Shown here: piece after piece, positions 41,101 through 53,579 of the stretch | Layout of the letters: the number at the start of each line of letters is the position of its first letter | Numbering within the stretch: position 1 is the stretch's first letter | Source: Cloeon dipterum | Lineage: Eukaryota; Arthropoda; Insecta; Ephemeroptera; Baetidae | Assembly (NCBI RefSeq): GCF_949628265.1 | Contig: NC_088789.1 | Span: 11,772,886 to 11,836,885, forward strand | Reading direction: 5' to 3' | DNA: 64,000 nucleotides | Position numbers and translations under genes: made by a program | Notes under the pieces: generated by a model | The model's database searches: none | Seen by the model: the letters and a program-made list of their open reading frames with translations, nothing else | What the model was told of the DNA's origin: nothing

Positions 41101-44100
41101 TGACTGCACAAAGTGGAATTTATTGTTTTTGACGTTTCAGCGCTGTGCTTGAGTTCTAACTTAAAGGCAGCTAAACCTCTTACGAAAGAGGCTATCTGAG
41201 AGTTTGCAATTCAACGTTTGCTCGCTTGAGGGGCTTAGATTTATAATTGACTGACCTCTCAGTGCTGATGTTTATGGAAAGAGCTTTTTTATTGATAAGC
41301 AGCTTTATATTGGAAGATAATCAACTCCTTATATATTCATTCACAACTTATTTGAAACATTGCGTTATTACGCTCCACTGATTACCGCAACCAACACTAA
41401 GAGCTAAATTGATTCAGTATTCACGAAGACTTAAGTCCATTAATCACATTTTGCTTTGTTTGTTGATCAAATCGCTTGCTCTACTTGGCAATGAAGATTA
41501 ATTTGATTTGCACAGAAGTAAATCAACCCGTTCGTAACGTGGGAGGTTTTCAAGAGCTTACACACGGATTCTCTTGCTATGTGTTGCACCTTTCCAGCAT
41601 GCGTGGGTTTTGGTTTCAATAGAATTCAGACTCAGTCCTCGTTGCGGAAGCAAAGAAGCTCTTCAGTGGCTTTTGCGGCCTGATCGTTCGCATAATTGTT
41701 TGCTTTTAGATATTAATTGCGGTAGCAAAATTCAATTATTTCCGAATAAAGATATAATAGTTACAAATTAATTGTTGAACCAAAGTTTGAGAAATGGTTG
41801 ATTTTTTATAGTTTAAAAAATGTCTTCGGGGAAACACAGATATGGCCAAAAATGTATGTATACTGCATGAAACTTAAAATTCATATATGTATTAAAAAAC
41901 ATTTTAGAAAAATTTCAACTAAGATTGCAAAACAGACAATATTGTTCTCAGGTAAGACCAGAAACAATAAAATATACCAAAACAATTAATTCCAAAAATA
42001 CCTTACCATACCCATATTAGGTAAGGAAAGAAACTCTAAATTTCATCCTTGATACAAATAATGCTGACTGAATTGCATACTTTTCGCATCATCCCAAAAT
42101 TTGCCTAAAATGGCTTGAGCTGATTGTAAGCTTATAAATTACGTATTTAAATTTTGAATTATATTTTAAAAACTGACCAATGTGCAATGAAATCACTCTT
42201 CGTGATTTTTGGCAACCATTGCTGTGACACGATGAAAATATGCATTTAAAAATATTAAAGAGGGAAAAATTACAATTATATTTACAATAAAGAGCTATAC
42301 GTATTTTCTGGTGCCATATATAAATGCTAGAAGTTCAACCTCATTTCATTAAAAAACTTAAAGAGTAATTTATTGAATAAGTGTCAGACCCAATGCCTTG
42401 GAATATATTTCGAGATTCAAGAACGTGGATTACACTCTGTACTCTAGGCACATTTTAAATCTATCGCCGCTCACAAACCAGCTTGCGGCGAGATGAAAAA
42501 ATAATCAGTGAGAAATTCGTTTCGGCTGCTCCATCAAAGGTTTGGCTTGCCTCCACGAACAGCAAACTCAAAATGGACCAAATCAACTTTGAAAGCACCT
42601 TGACGCACTCCCAAGGTTATGAACACCATCTCCTCGTTCATTTGCGCTTATTTTTACAAAGCCAAATTTTGGCCGGGTCTTTGTTGACAGGCACGTGCGT
42701 GTTTGCGGCGTCAAAAATTGCACTTCTGACAGACCGCAGCACCCGGCACGAGGTGTACATCGTTTGGCCCGCGTTCAAAAGTCGCTTCTTGCGGCCGATC
42801 TTACGAAAATATTTTTGTGACATCGCACCATATGCTAAATTACCAGCTTGTTGCTTGGCACCAGCGGAGGTAACCTGTTTTTAAATAACAACATATTCAA
42901 GTTGAAGTGTCCTACTGCGTGTAGTTACATGCAGTTTCACAAGAAAGAATTTATCAACAACACGCAGGTGATGATGCGTTGCAGCAGAATTAGCAGCTCA
43001 TCTCCCATTTACAAACGCTTCATTAGGTTTTTGAGGCTAGGGCTGCGCTCCCCTTTGTTGCCTTTACCTTATATCCGTCACTTCGTCAGAGTAAATATTT
43101 AAATAGGACGGCTGATTGGAATCAACGTGCCATCAACCCCCTCAATCAATCTTCACCGATGTGTTTCCACTCCGAAAACGCAGCAGCCCAGCAGCGAACC
43201 TAAATCCCTCTTCGACAGCGAATCCAGCCAATAAAATTCCCTGCCGACGGCGTGCAGCAAAAAAGCCGTAAAATCGGCAGGCAGCTCTTTGATTTGGTGC
43301 CCCTTTTTATTTGCGTGGAAAGCCTTAATGAGAACGAATTTACCCGCGGCCTGGATTACGACGAGTTCAAAGGGGGAGTAAAATCGCAGGACCAGAAGTC
43401 CTTTTTCTAAAACTTTATGTGAGGCAAGCTGAAGTGCAGTCGTAAATGTTGGCGGAAATTTTCGCCGCGTCCTCAAAAATAGCGGCCGATGAAAAGCATC
43501 AGCGTAAATTACACGAGCCTGAGTGATGGACAAAAAAGAAATGACTAACACGAGGCACACTTGAAAAGTGACTACACGTCTAATTGGAAACTTCTTTGCC
43601 GGCGTTAATGCGTGAGTGTATACAATCACAGTGGTCGCCTTTGTAGTCTCTGCGATAATTTACCACCGATTATAATTTGGCATTCGCTGCTTGAGGAGTC
43701 AAAACTTTGGACCCGTCAGATAGCAATAAGCGTCAGCGCATTGCTCAAAACACAAGTGACGCTATATATCGCAGTAATTTATCTTCAGTGCAGCAGCAGT
43801 GTATCTGAATTGTGACACAAACATCACGGCAGCAGTTGAACCGAAAGATACTCGATAAACTTTAAACTGCTTCTGATAATTATTTAGTCAATTTTTACCA
43901 TTGAATCTGATACTAATCTTAGCGGTGGACCATTACACTAACTTATTTTCTCTTCATTGAATCTCGTGTTATCAAAATTCTCCGAAACCAGATGCAACTT
44001 TTTAATAGCCTATGGAAATCTTTTATAACTGTAATAAAATTGTTATGCACTTGAACTTTGCTGGTTCATTAAAAGTATTCAATGGAAAATACTTTTATAG

Positions 44101-46572
44101 TAATCGAAATTGAATCGTGTAATTATCTATGCAGTTGCCCTGCTGATCCATAATAAAAGTCTTGAAATTAAGCATTTAACACAGATTACGATTGATTTTT
44201 TTTCTGTTCACATCCCTTTAACATAAGTTGCTCATTGTTCGTTTAACTAGGGGCAAATGTCTTAAAATCACGGTCAGCTATTATCTACTTTAACTGAAAT
44301 GACCTGCTGCTTTATTGATCACCAGGAAAAGCAGCTATAATTTCATAATCGGCTGGAATCATTCCAGTTCGTTTATTAAAACAAATTGCTTTTGTTCTGC
44401 CATGCATTTCATCCAATGCAGTGATTTAAAACATGCGCACACTACAATACAAAGCAGAGGCTGCGATGGATGGGGACTTGTGTTTCAAATCGAATTATTC
44501 GACGAATGAAATCCCGAGCAGGCTCGCGGGGTCAATTAGTGACCACGTGGTGTAAGTCATGGCATATCATCTGGCGCTCTCGTGAACGCTGCTGAAAAGT
44601 AACGCCGAGGCTGCTATTGTGCTATGTAGTTTTGCATCGAGTGACGGATCCCCCTCGCTATATGCACACCAGTGAATTATTGTGCTTGCAGTAGTGAAGT
44701 GGTAAAATCCGCCTTGCGTTGATACGCTGGACCCCAACGAAATATATTTTATTGAAATGCACACAAACACAACCTCTCTTTCTTGCTAGTGCCTTGATCT
44801 ACTTAAAATATCGTATCTCCAAATTTCAACTTGAATTCAAATGTCCTCAGATCAAATTGGTGAACTCATACATCTAACGCGAGCCAGTCGGAATATGAAA
44901 ACAAAATAATAATCGGTATAATAGAATTTTTACACTGAAAATAAAATCGCTCAATTGCAAGCTCAATCGACAATTTGATAGCAAATCCACACTTTTTTAA
45001 TTTCTTTATTTAAACGATCGATATTTTAATATTTTTATTTATTTATTTTTTATGTTTTACATTATCATGTCTATTATAATGATGGGTATTTTAAAAGGAG
45101 TGGTGTAATTCATAAAATTGAACAAACTTTATTGCTTGGTGTGGTCAACTACAAAACAACATTGCTCCATAATTTTCCTTTTAATTTTTATCAAATATTT
45201 TACACGAGCTATGAATGTCTCAACAACATGTTAAGAGCATTATAAAAGATATACAAACAAAGATTAATTTTGTTGCAGTCTTGTAGGGATAGTTGAAATC
45301 TCATGCTGCTCGAACTGATTTTAAGGTTAAAAATAGAAACATGATCTTGCGGCATCAAAAATTTCATGTATCGTAGAACAAAGTGGTTCTATGTGCGCAG
45401 AGTAATAATTATATGTATAATGCACTCATTTCTTTCGCTAAAAATCATTGCTGTTTATTGCAGTTCAAATGGGAGAAATATTAATTTTTAGTGTGCTAAT
45501 TTTTTTGGCTCATGAGTTTATGAAACAAACTCACAATGAAAATTCCCAATGAGTATTTTTATTCGCGTTTTCGTGTCAAAGATTGTTTTATTAATTTAAC
45601 AATCAGATTTGATACAATTAATCTCTTTTACGAATAATATAGAGTATACGACGAGCAATTAGAGGCTTCAAGAGCGCAAATAATTGCTTTAGTTGTTCTC
45701 CTAAACACTGTGGTATTACGAAAAAGATCTACACCTGCACTCTTTTCACTTTAATGGTTTCTTCATTGCAGATGCGCCTAATAAGATATGATTCTCTGTG
45801 TGTTTCGCTTGAGTGCGTGCAGTATGGATTTAGTAAAATCAGATTAGTTTATTAGGAATGGACGTTTGACGAGGACGCGCGAAGTCCAGTTCGTCAGTAG
45901 AGTAGGAGTTTGATGCTAAAATTTGCGGGTGTGGGAGATAAAGATCAAAGGCGATTCTCGACGTGAAATACGTGTATTAACATTGTGTCTTTAAAAATGT
46001 AAGAATTTTTACTAAGTATAATATCTGAATTTTTTAAAAATGCAACTACTGATTTCAATGTGGTTTTATTAAATTTGAAGTGCAATATTTATTTTTGAAT
46101 TTTGTCTCGTGATACAGATGTAAATAAAACTACAGGAAAGAGAGTGCAAAGATCGTTTAAATTACCCCAAATGGTGTATCTCGAGGCCGATGGACTCGAC
46201 CGGCTTTTCAAACCAATAGCAGTTCAACCTTAACACGAGCGAATTCACGATCAAGGCGACAGTAGCGCGTGGCACCGATTGTGCCGTGCATCTGTGCACC
46301 GCCGTCCGTTTCACAACACGCGACGTACACACCTAGTTGCGCCAAATCGTCTCGAAATAAATCAATTAGGTGGCGGGCGAGCCGCGAACGAATAATTGGC
46401 AATTTGAATCGTGCGGATTGGCCGCCGGCCACGCAGATCCGTTCTGCGGCGAGTGCAAAAGCAAACAAGGAAGGGTTCGAGCCGAGGCACCGGGGCCGGG
46501 GGACTCACCTGCAATGAACAGCGTGACAAGTGCGAGCAGAGTGGTTTTGCCTGCACTTGACGGGGTGATCAT
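35110..46572 (-). CDS. secreted, GPI-anchored alpha-carbonic anhydrase (seven exons)
   Basis: It catalyses reversible CO2 hydration at the outer cell surface. Exons, minus strand: 46572-46509, 39683-39624, 39008-38853, 37996-37876, 36035-35927, 35859-35626 and 35307-35110. The phases join into 313 residues. Residues 1-22 form a signal peptide. The carbonic anhydrase domain starts with HEWGYDD (33-39). The proton-shuttle His92 lies in NNGHT. The zinc ligands are His121 and His123 (IHFHWG) and His140 (LEAHFVH), with Glu138 behind it. The LTTP loop is at 224-227. Cys50 and Cys229 match the disulfide of extracellular isoforms (CA IV type). The C-terminus (about 292-313) is a short hydrophobic tail after a small-residue segment, fitting a GPI signal. 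All key residues are present, so the enzyme should be active. The ATG chosen gives the signal peptide; an upstream in-frame ATG at 46770 would add a low-complexity leader. Confidence 0.92.
37804..37820. repeat. (TAGC)4 self-complementary run
   Basis: Four tandem TAGC units in an intron of the carbonic anhydrase gene, just beyond the HFHWG exon. The run is its own reverse complement. Confidence 0.9.
41578..41697 (+). repeat. dispersed repeat, copy B
   Basis: Same ordered blocks as copy A at 20812-20960, including the shared run around TTGCACCTTTCCAGCATGCG. Spacing is slightly shorter and several substitutions are present. It lies in the large carbonic anhydrase intron, about 20.8 kb from copy A and in the same orientation. 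Confidence 0.6.
43153..43629 (-). CDS. possible nested ORF with signal-peptide-like start
   Basis: A single-exon 158-codon minus-strand ORF inside the large carbonic anhydrase intron. It starts with basic residues followed by a hydrophobic stretch (VVTFQVCLVLVISFLSI, about residues 19-35), like a signal peptide or anchor, then a basic, hydrophobic-rich remainder. I recognise no domain. Chance ORFs of 150-250 codons do occur elsewhere in this window, so length alone is weak evidence. The plus strand here carries only short ORFs. Listed because a nested intronic gene is possible. Confidence 0.2.
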   Translation of the reverse strand: MIVYTHALTPAKKFPIRRVVTFQVCLVLVISFLSITQARVIYADAFHRPLFLRTRRKFPPTFTTALQLASHKVLEKGLLVLRFYSPFELVVIQAAGKFVLIKAFHANKKGHQIKELPADFTAFLLHAVGREFYWLDSLSKRDLGSLLGCCVFGVETHR

Positions 46573-46697
46573 GGTGACAAGGCAGCGGCAACAGACGAAC
46601 ACAAAGCACGGCCACGATCCCGCTTTTCGGTCCTCGCGGCCTGCGCCTCCTCCGAGCCTCCTCCCTCTTGGTGGGTGCTGCACTCGCGGTTCTCGGC

Positions 46698-46736
46698 CGC
46701 CGCTGCTGCTGCTGCTGCCGCCGCCGCTGCTCCGCC
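46698..46736. repeat. (GCT)n/(GCC)n trinucleotide tract
   Basis: About 39 bases of GCT and GCC units upstream of the carbonic anhydrase start. On the minus strand the in-frame upstream extension reads as a low-complexity serine/glycine run, which argues for the downstream ATG as the true start. Confidence 0.88.
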
Positions 46737-49650
46737 GATGCTGAATCGCCGCAAATCTCGCTCTAATCACTTTTCACCACTTCGCCCTCCCTCCGCCCGC
46801 CCACTCTATGTGCTGACAAAGATGCTCGCTTTTTGCTGATTATCTTGTCGCGCCGGACTGAGAGCTCACCGCCGGCGAATGCTCCACAAACCCACTGACG
46901 CTCTTTTGAAAATAAAGTTTGACACCCTGTAATGAAGATTAATTTCTGTGCCGAGCAATGAGTCGGCGATGAGCGTCTAAATACGATAAATAATATAAAA
47001 TTAAACACACATGCGGGCTTCTTTTCACGGCTGAACTACACGACTGACGAACTGACTGAGCCGTTAGGTTTTTTGTTAATAAATGGTGTACTTTGGAAAC
47101 CAAAGCATTTTTTTCAAAGCGGTTCTTCTGTGAAACGCTGGACGTGACTTACGATGCACTATTTGGGATGCTGTCAACTATCGAGTCTTTCAAACGGCAA
47201 GGGAGCGTGAGTAATCGAGAGAGGATTTATAGCAAATAGTTATTGTTCAGGAAGCGCATCCACTTTTTCAGGTCGTGGAGCGTGCTTTTTCAAATATTAT
47301 GTTGCTCTTCACTGTCTCCCTCCAGAGCTTACTCAAAATGATAGATTTATTAAAAAATACTTCACATTTAATGCTACAAGCACACAAGAAAAACAATCGA
47401 TTTTGAAGACCCAGTTATTATATGTAATGGAACCGAACTTCAAATTTCAAGCGACAAAAGCAATCCAGAAAAATCGATTCCATAAAATAGAAATATATCT
47501 GCTCCTATAAATACTGCAAAATATATTGCCTTCCACCCTATGACATTGAAGCGATTCAATAAAATACCGTTATTTGAGCTGACAAGATTACTAAAAAAAC
47601 ACTAATTATTGCAATACTTAATTGAACGGCGTACGACCATTTACATTTTTCTAAGTAAGAGGCAGCTTTGGTAGAAGGCATATTCGAAAAAAAATAACTT
47701 ACTTAAAGTATGAGTTTTGAGAAAAAAAATTACCCCCAATTAATAAGTTTGCAGATAAAAATATCACAATATAGCATATTAAAAGACTATATACACTGAC
47801 CAATATCAGACCTTACTTTTTACTTGAATTTTATTGAAGACTAGTCGTTTTTTAAAAATTTCTGGGTAAACTTCTCCAAATTTATAAGTCTTTTTGGAGT
47901 ACCGCCTGCCTCATTAATATGTTATTTGCACTTTTGCTTTTTAATTTATTTGTTTGCAAGACAAACACATATCGCGAGGGAGCAATAAGTGGCATGCAGT
48001 ATGAATGCCAATTAAAGCAAAATAATACCATCAATAACGTCCTTTATGAAATTTCTATTAGTTTATGGCTCATAAAATTCAAATTAATAAAATGTTTATA
48101 TGTTTGAGGCTTTTCACAGACTATCATGTAGTTCCAAGTTGATGTGTGCAGTTTTTTAAATTAGGCTTTGAATTAACCCGATCTTGGATTTTGTTCGCAA
48201 TGCACTAAAACAAAAAAACTTATTATCATTTTGAACTGTCATTTATCCTAATTAATTTAATTTGCACGACTCCAAACATTCAAATATCTACGCAATTATC
48301 ACGACTTCCGCGTCCAGCAGGTTGCCTAACTTTTCTGTTTTTTAATGTAAATACTCGTTGACTGGTTTCAATACATTGACATCTGTGAAGAAATAATAAA
48401 TTAACAATGAATTTAATTAGAACTGTCGGCAGATGCATGTCAAAGATTGTCCGTTTCATATCTTCAGGGATTGTTCAAAAGTGGGCCAGCTTAAGCACTC
48501 TCAAAGATGATAACAAGAGATAAAATATATGTTAAATTTGCACAATCTGAATTAATGCAGTCTGGGAACTGTCTCTTTATCTCTCGCTGCACATAATGCC
48601 ACTAAAACCCACTTGTGGGCAATGTTTTGGCTAATAAAGTGGGAAATTTTATGCATACTTCAAAGTGGAAACGGAAAAAGACTAATTTATGTTCAAATAT
48701 AGTAATAAAATTGTAATCAACTTTGATATTCTTTAATCTAGCTCTGTAGGTGCTTCAGGCTTATCTGCATTCAATCAAGTCACGTTTGTTTGGTACATGA
48801 CTCAAAAAAGAGGAGCATCAAAATCTGACAATAGTGAAAGAAATAAAAGTAGCATCCTACGAAAATATTCTGCAAAAATGATATCAAAATTTAACGCAAA
48901 GCAAAGTATCGTCGAGCATAATTCCAACAAAATATAGTAATCGCATGATTTTTGCAAGCACAATAATTATATAATATAATAAGACCAACACAGCTTCTTG
49001 GCTTGCATGAGTCCGCGGTTTCGCGCAAACAACAAACAATCGACGGTTCGCGTTTTAGCATCAGAGTTGGCCGTCGTGGCGCATGGATATGTGCTACCAT
49101 TCGAGATCCGTAGTGATGTTGAAGGGAGAACACAGATGTCCTCAATGGAGAACAGCATAACAACGGGGCGTGCGTCAGCCACCGCAAAATCGGCAAAATC
49201 TAAGACTGTCAACGCCGAACGCTGTGAACAAGGTGAAGGATGAGTTGAGGTCAGAGCAGGTGCAACGTATCCAGAAGCTTTAAACCAAAAATCTGGAGAA
49301 GGTATTAATAGACGTGTCATTTTTACACACAAATTTAGTTTTATAATTAAACAATAAAGCAATGGCTTGTGCAGGTGTTTCTGTAATTCTTTTTTAATAA
49401 GATATTCGTCTCTGTGTTGTGTACAAGGGGTGCGCATTGCGCAATTAATATAAAACAAGCACTGCTCAAAGACACCCTAAGGCGTGTTTTTACGTGCGCG
49501 TATAAGCGCGTTTGCGAGGTTTCCGGGAAGAAACGTTTTTTTATTGGAAAATTAAAAAGAAAACCTTCGCTGGTGCAAATTTTTGCAACATAAAATTGTA
49601 TCCTCAGTTAAATTAGTTTATGTTTTTAATTCGCGGACCTTTCCATTCAT

Positions 49651-49698
49651 TTTCCGTTTTATACGAATTTTATTTATAAAATTCGTATAAAACGGAAA
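49651..49698. repeat. 48-bp palindrome, 23-bp perfect arms, 2-bp loop
   Basis: The left arm 49651-49673 is the exact reverse complement of 49676-49698, separated by TT. The arms are AT-rich with the core TTATACGAATT. Perfect pairing over 23 bp is very unlikely by chance. It could be a fold-back element remnant, a cruciform-forming site or a hairpin RNA. There is no ORF over it. Confidence 0.9.
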
Positions 49699-50572
49699 TT
49701 TATAAATTGAATCACAGACAGATGATTTGACTAATAGTAAAGCTTTTTAACGTAAGCAACATTTTGCAACAATTAATTATATAGAAAATTTTGCGATAGA
49801 GGACTTCATATTTTTCATACATTCTTATATTAAATATACATGGTGAAATTAGGTAAGGTGATGTAAGAAAGTAAAAGATTTTTGGTCTAGTTGGTTGTGA
49901 AATTTGCCCCATATGTGCATAAGCACTTGGGAGTTTGGAATAAAATAGTAGAACTAAAAATGTTATCAAAATTGCATGTTATATTTCTCTTTTTCTTAAT
50001 ACACCTTCAATATATATATAGTAGGATTGAGTCCTAAAATCCTCACATTTGACAACTCAGTTGGATCTGCACTTAAAATTAAATTTTATAATTATTTATC
50101 ACGTCTATATAATTATATGCTTAAGACTGGACAATTTATTAATTTTTATAAAATTTGAATGAAAATAGAGAGCAATTTTCACACCTTGATATATTTTTAA
50201 CCTGGTCCTAATAGCCAATACAGTAAAAATAACTTGGTTTGTATGAAAAAGATCAAGTACAAAAGACTCATAATAATGTTTATATGTATATATTAATAGA
50301 CAAATAAGTTAACTAATTAATTTGCTAAGCTTTTCATTGCTAAAGCTTCGCTAGTTTTGATTTGTTTTCCAGATAACGCATTCCTTATCTTCCTTATCAT
50401 GATCTGAGTATAAAAATATTCCATTTGAAGAGTGCACCCTGTAGAATACACACTATATGCACAAGATTGTTTCACCAGGTCAATGTGTTTTGATCACATA
50501 GGTCAATTAGTTGCTGTCCACTTGTGATCAGTTTTAATATTCGTTCCAGCTGACGCATTTTACTTTACCAAC

Positions 50573-52528
50573 ATGGAGACTACTGCTACCGCTCCTGAAA
50601 AAACTGTCGAAGGCGTGGATATTCAAACTGATGATGGGGGTGAAGAGGCCGATAAAACAAAAGGGTATATTTCAAATCTATGGAGCACCATCCGACCAGA
50701 AGTCCTGTGCCCCCAGTATTCCCATCTGATGAGCTTGTGCTTGGCGATCGCGGGCACCCTTTTGACTTTCGGAGCGTTAATTTCGCTACTTGGAAATGCT
50801 GCAATGCCTCCTGACGGAGGAATTTTCCAGTTGGTCATGCTTACATTAGTAGCCCTCGCACTTGGATTTTTGGTACGATTTTAAATTATTTGTTCCTGCC
50901 CCAATTCTCAACGATAATTTTAATTTAGGCGAGCCTTTGCAAGCTCCCACCATTGTTGGGCATGCTTATTGCAGGAATCATGCTTAAAAACGTTGGAGCA
51001 TTTAACCTTGAAGGTACTTACTTGGATGCTGTGTCCACTCTCAGGTAAAAATAAATGCGCATTTTGAATGCCGTTCTCAATTTAGTAATGGTGCAATTAT
51101 TTAACTTTTTCAGGAAACTTGCCATGGTTGTTATTTTAATTAAAGCGGGATTGGGTCTTGATCCCATGGCTCTTAAGCGACTTAGCTGCACTGTACTTCG
51201 TCTTGCCTTTTGTCCTTGCCTCTTAGAGGCTGCCACTGTGATGTTTGCTGCAAACATATTGCTGAGAATGCCGTGGCTCTGGGGAATACTCCTAGGGTAT
51301 TGTAGCAATATTAAATCAAATTATTAAAAAAAAATAATTTTGTCATCTTGAAGGTGCGTTCTTGGTGCGGTATCGCCGGCAGTCGTAGTTCCGTCCCTTC
51401 TTGGTCTAAAGGAGCAAGGCTATGGTGAAGATAAAGGGATTGCGACGTTGGTAATTGCTGCTTCCAGTTTGGATGACATTGCAGCCATTTCTCTCTTTGG
51501 AATTTTCTTAGGTCTTATTTTCACTGATCAAGGTATTTTTAAATTGTAATGAGCCAAAGATGATTTTCATAGTTGTTATGTCCTTTTAGGTGGAAATCTT
51601 ACAATGCTGATTTTGCAGGGGCCTATTGAAATATTAATAGGAATTGCTTTTGGATTATGCTATGGACTCTTGATTGTTTATGTTCCCCACCGAGAAGAAG
51701 TTGGAATCTATCTAGAAATGTAACAAAAAATAAAACACGAACTGATTTCAGAGCAACATAAAAATCTGGAGAATATTGCTCCTGCTTGGTGGAGGTATTT
51801 TGTCCGTGTTGGGAAGTGAACGAATTGGATTTGGCGGTGCTGGTCCCCTTGGTTTGATTGTCGCAGCATTTGTGGCATCCAGTGGATGGCTTTCAAATCC
51901 TAACAACGCAAATGTATCCGTTTCTGACAAGCAAAACAGACTTGTAATAGTAACATTAACTGTATTTTTAGATCACCAAAACGGTTGAAGGATTTTTCTC
52001 TACGGCTTGGGTTATTTTTCAGCCAATTTTATTTGGGCTGATCGGAACTGAAATAAAATTTTCAGAATTGGAAACTTCAACCCTGCTCTTTGGATTAGCA
52101 GTCTTATTTTTTGGCTTATGTGTAAGTAATCTCCAACTAACAATTTTCACATTTGTATTTCTTGTTACTGGTACCCGACAGATTCGAGTTACAACCGTAT
52201 GGCTTATCACAGTAAATGGAATACTCAGCTTGAAAGAGAGACTATTTATCGCCATCGCATGGTTTCCCAAAGCGACTGTTCAAGTAAGAAGTGCATTTTT
52301 GATAAATTGAAATCAATGAAATGATATTTATTAAAATAGGCTCTACTCGCGCCGATTGCCCTGGATCTTGCTAGAGAAACAAATGCACCTGAAGAAATAA
52401 TTCATTTAGGCGAACAGGTTTTAACTATCGCTGTGCTCTCCATCCTAGTCACCGCTCCTATTGGAGCCGTAGCCATTAAATTTTCAGGTCCGCACCTTCT
52501 TAATCAAGAGAAAAAAGAGCAATCTTGA
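50573..52528 (+). CDS. SLC9B/NHA-family sodium/hydrogen antiporter (nine exons)
   Basis: A CPA2-type cation/proton antiporter that exchanges Na+ or Li+ for H+ across a membrane (plasma membrane, organelle or mitochondrion depending on the member). Exons: 50573-50872, 50929-51044, 51114-51296, 51354-51532, 51590-51699, 51752-51943, 51972-52121, 52182-52283 and 52340-52528. The phases join into 506 residues. An acidic N-terminal tail (about 1-45) precedes many hydrophobic helices. The signature pair Asp240-Asp241 sits in SSLDDIAAISLF, the ion-binding DD motif of electrogenic antiporters. Later marks are FQPILFGLIGTE and WFPKATVQA with LLAPIALD, which are typical of NHA1/NHA2. The fifth intron needs an unusual GTTGGA donor; the nearby GTAACA donor would give a stop. 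An AATAAA follows at 52756. Expression level and cell location cannot be read from sequence. Confidence 0.93.
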
Positions 52529-53579
52529 CAAGAAATAACGCCCAAGTGCAGATTGGGTAAATTGTTTTTAGCAAATGATGATTAATGGTCACGTTCACAT
52601 AATTGTTTTTTTAATTTGTTTGTTCCTGATTTTCTTAACTTTCCCCCAACGTACCTTTTCAATTTATCTGTTAAAAATGAGATTACACAGGTAACATTAT
52701 TTATTGTTTTATGTAAGTTTAGATATTAATATTATGCAATTTGCTTACTTACACAAATAAAGCTCAAAATCACCAACCGTGTGGAAATAATTGTAAAGTA
52801 TTTCACTTAAAAATGCCTTTTGCTTGGTTATTGAATGAATAGTTTATTAAAATATATACTTTTGATTACAATGAAATTGGAATTCAAATTACAGGCAAGA
52901 AAAAATGCGGATCAAATTTATATTGTGATTTAATAAAAGCTATAATAAAATATATTTCTTGTCTTGTGTTATTTTTTGTGAAACCTGGATGCCGCGTATA
53001 CAAGAGCCTTTGGTGTCAAGTTTTAATGCTATTTTTGCCATTATCCTTTCATCACGATTAGTTTTTTTTTAGCTAATAGGTAAATGTAGCAAATTTATGA
53101 GCTCATTGAAAAAAGGAAAAGCGAAGTTTTCCCCTAGACCAACTGTTATCTTGACTTGTCCGGTCTCGCGGCTGAAGAGATTCCATACATTTTTAAATTA
53201 TATTGATGGTGGTGCCACCTAGCTACCACCAATGGTACACGTGACACAATATTATACTAAACACATGCACTGATCACTGATCAGGTGGCAAAGCGACGGC
53301 GAAATTTAACAATTTCTCTGAAGGTAAAATTATTATATGGGTATATATTTTATGTTCATTTATAAATTTAGAGTTTTTTATTTATTTATTATTATTATGA
53401 TGATCCTGGAGGATTCAATAAATTAGAGCGTGAAATAAAATGTGTTAAGTTGATGAAGTTATTATGTAACAGAAATTTATATTCATACAGTAACAGTACA
53501 TTTTTGTTTTACTGTGGCCCTAGCAGCAATCTGGTCGGCCAGAAAAAAGGCTATTTGGATAAGGAAGAATCGAACCAGA
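52529..53579. other. 3' UTR of the antiporter and promoter of CMC2
   Basis: AT-rich. It includes the AATAAA at 52756-52761 and, nearer CMC2, the 15-base near-palindrome CTGATCACTGATCAG at 53270-53284, which may be part of the CMC2/Abitram promoter. No coding exon was seen. Confidence 0.5.
52756..52761 (+). terminator. poly(A) signal AATAAA of the antiporter gene
   Basis: Canonical hexamer 228 bases after the antiporter stop, with no better candidate before it. Confidence 0.5.

Larger units (their letters stand above)
39684..46508 (-). other. large first intron of the carbonic anhydrase gene
   Basis: A 6.8-kb intron between the signal-peptide exon and the exon encoding HEWGYDD. Donor G|GTGAGT and acceptor TTTTTAG|TG are good matches. 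It contains copy B of a dispersed repeat (41578-41697), a possible nested ORF (43153-43629 minus) and long AT-rich stretches (41.7-42.3 and 44.8-46.1 kb) with nothing else recognisable. The size contrasts with the 45-300-bp introns of the genes right of 50 kb and suggests regulatory content. Confidence 0.7.
46573..50572. other. promoter region and AT-rich spacer
   Basis: 46.57-46.9 kb is a GC-rich island with a GCT/GCC repeat (about 46698-46736) upstream of the carbonic anhydrase start, and is its likely promoter and 5' UTR. From 47.0 to 50.5 kb the DNA is AT-rich with no supportable gene. A GC-richer patch at about 48.97-49.33 kb has overlapping ORFs on both strands (minus 48967-49458, 163 codons; plus 48998-49243) without recognised domains. 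The perfect-arm palindrome at 49651-49698 is the most distinctive structure. Confidence 0.5.

Noticed and set aside
48967-49458. 163-codon minus-strand ORF in a GC-richer patch
   Set aside because: No domain was recognised, both strands are open over the same stretch, and no splice structure could be built with confidence. It is mentioned in the spacer description only.
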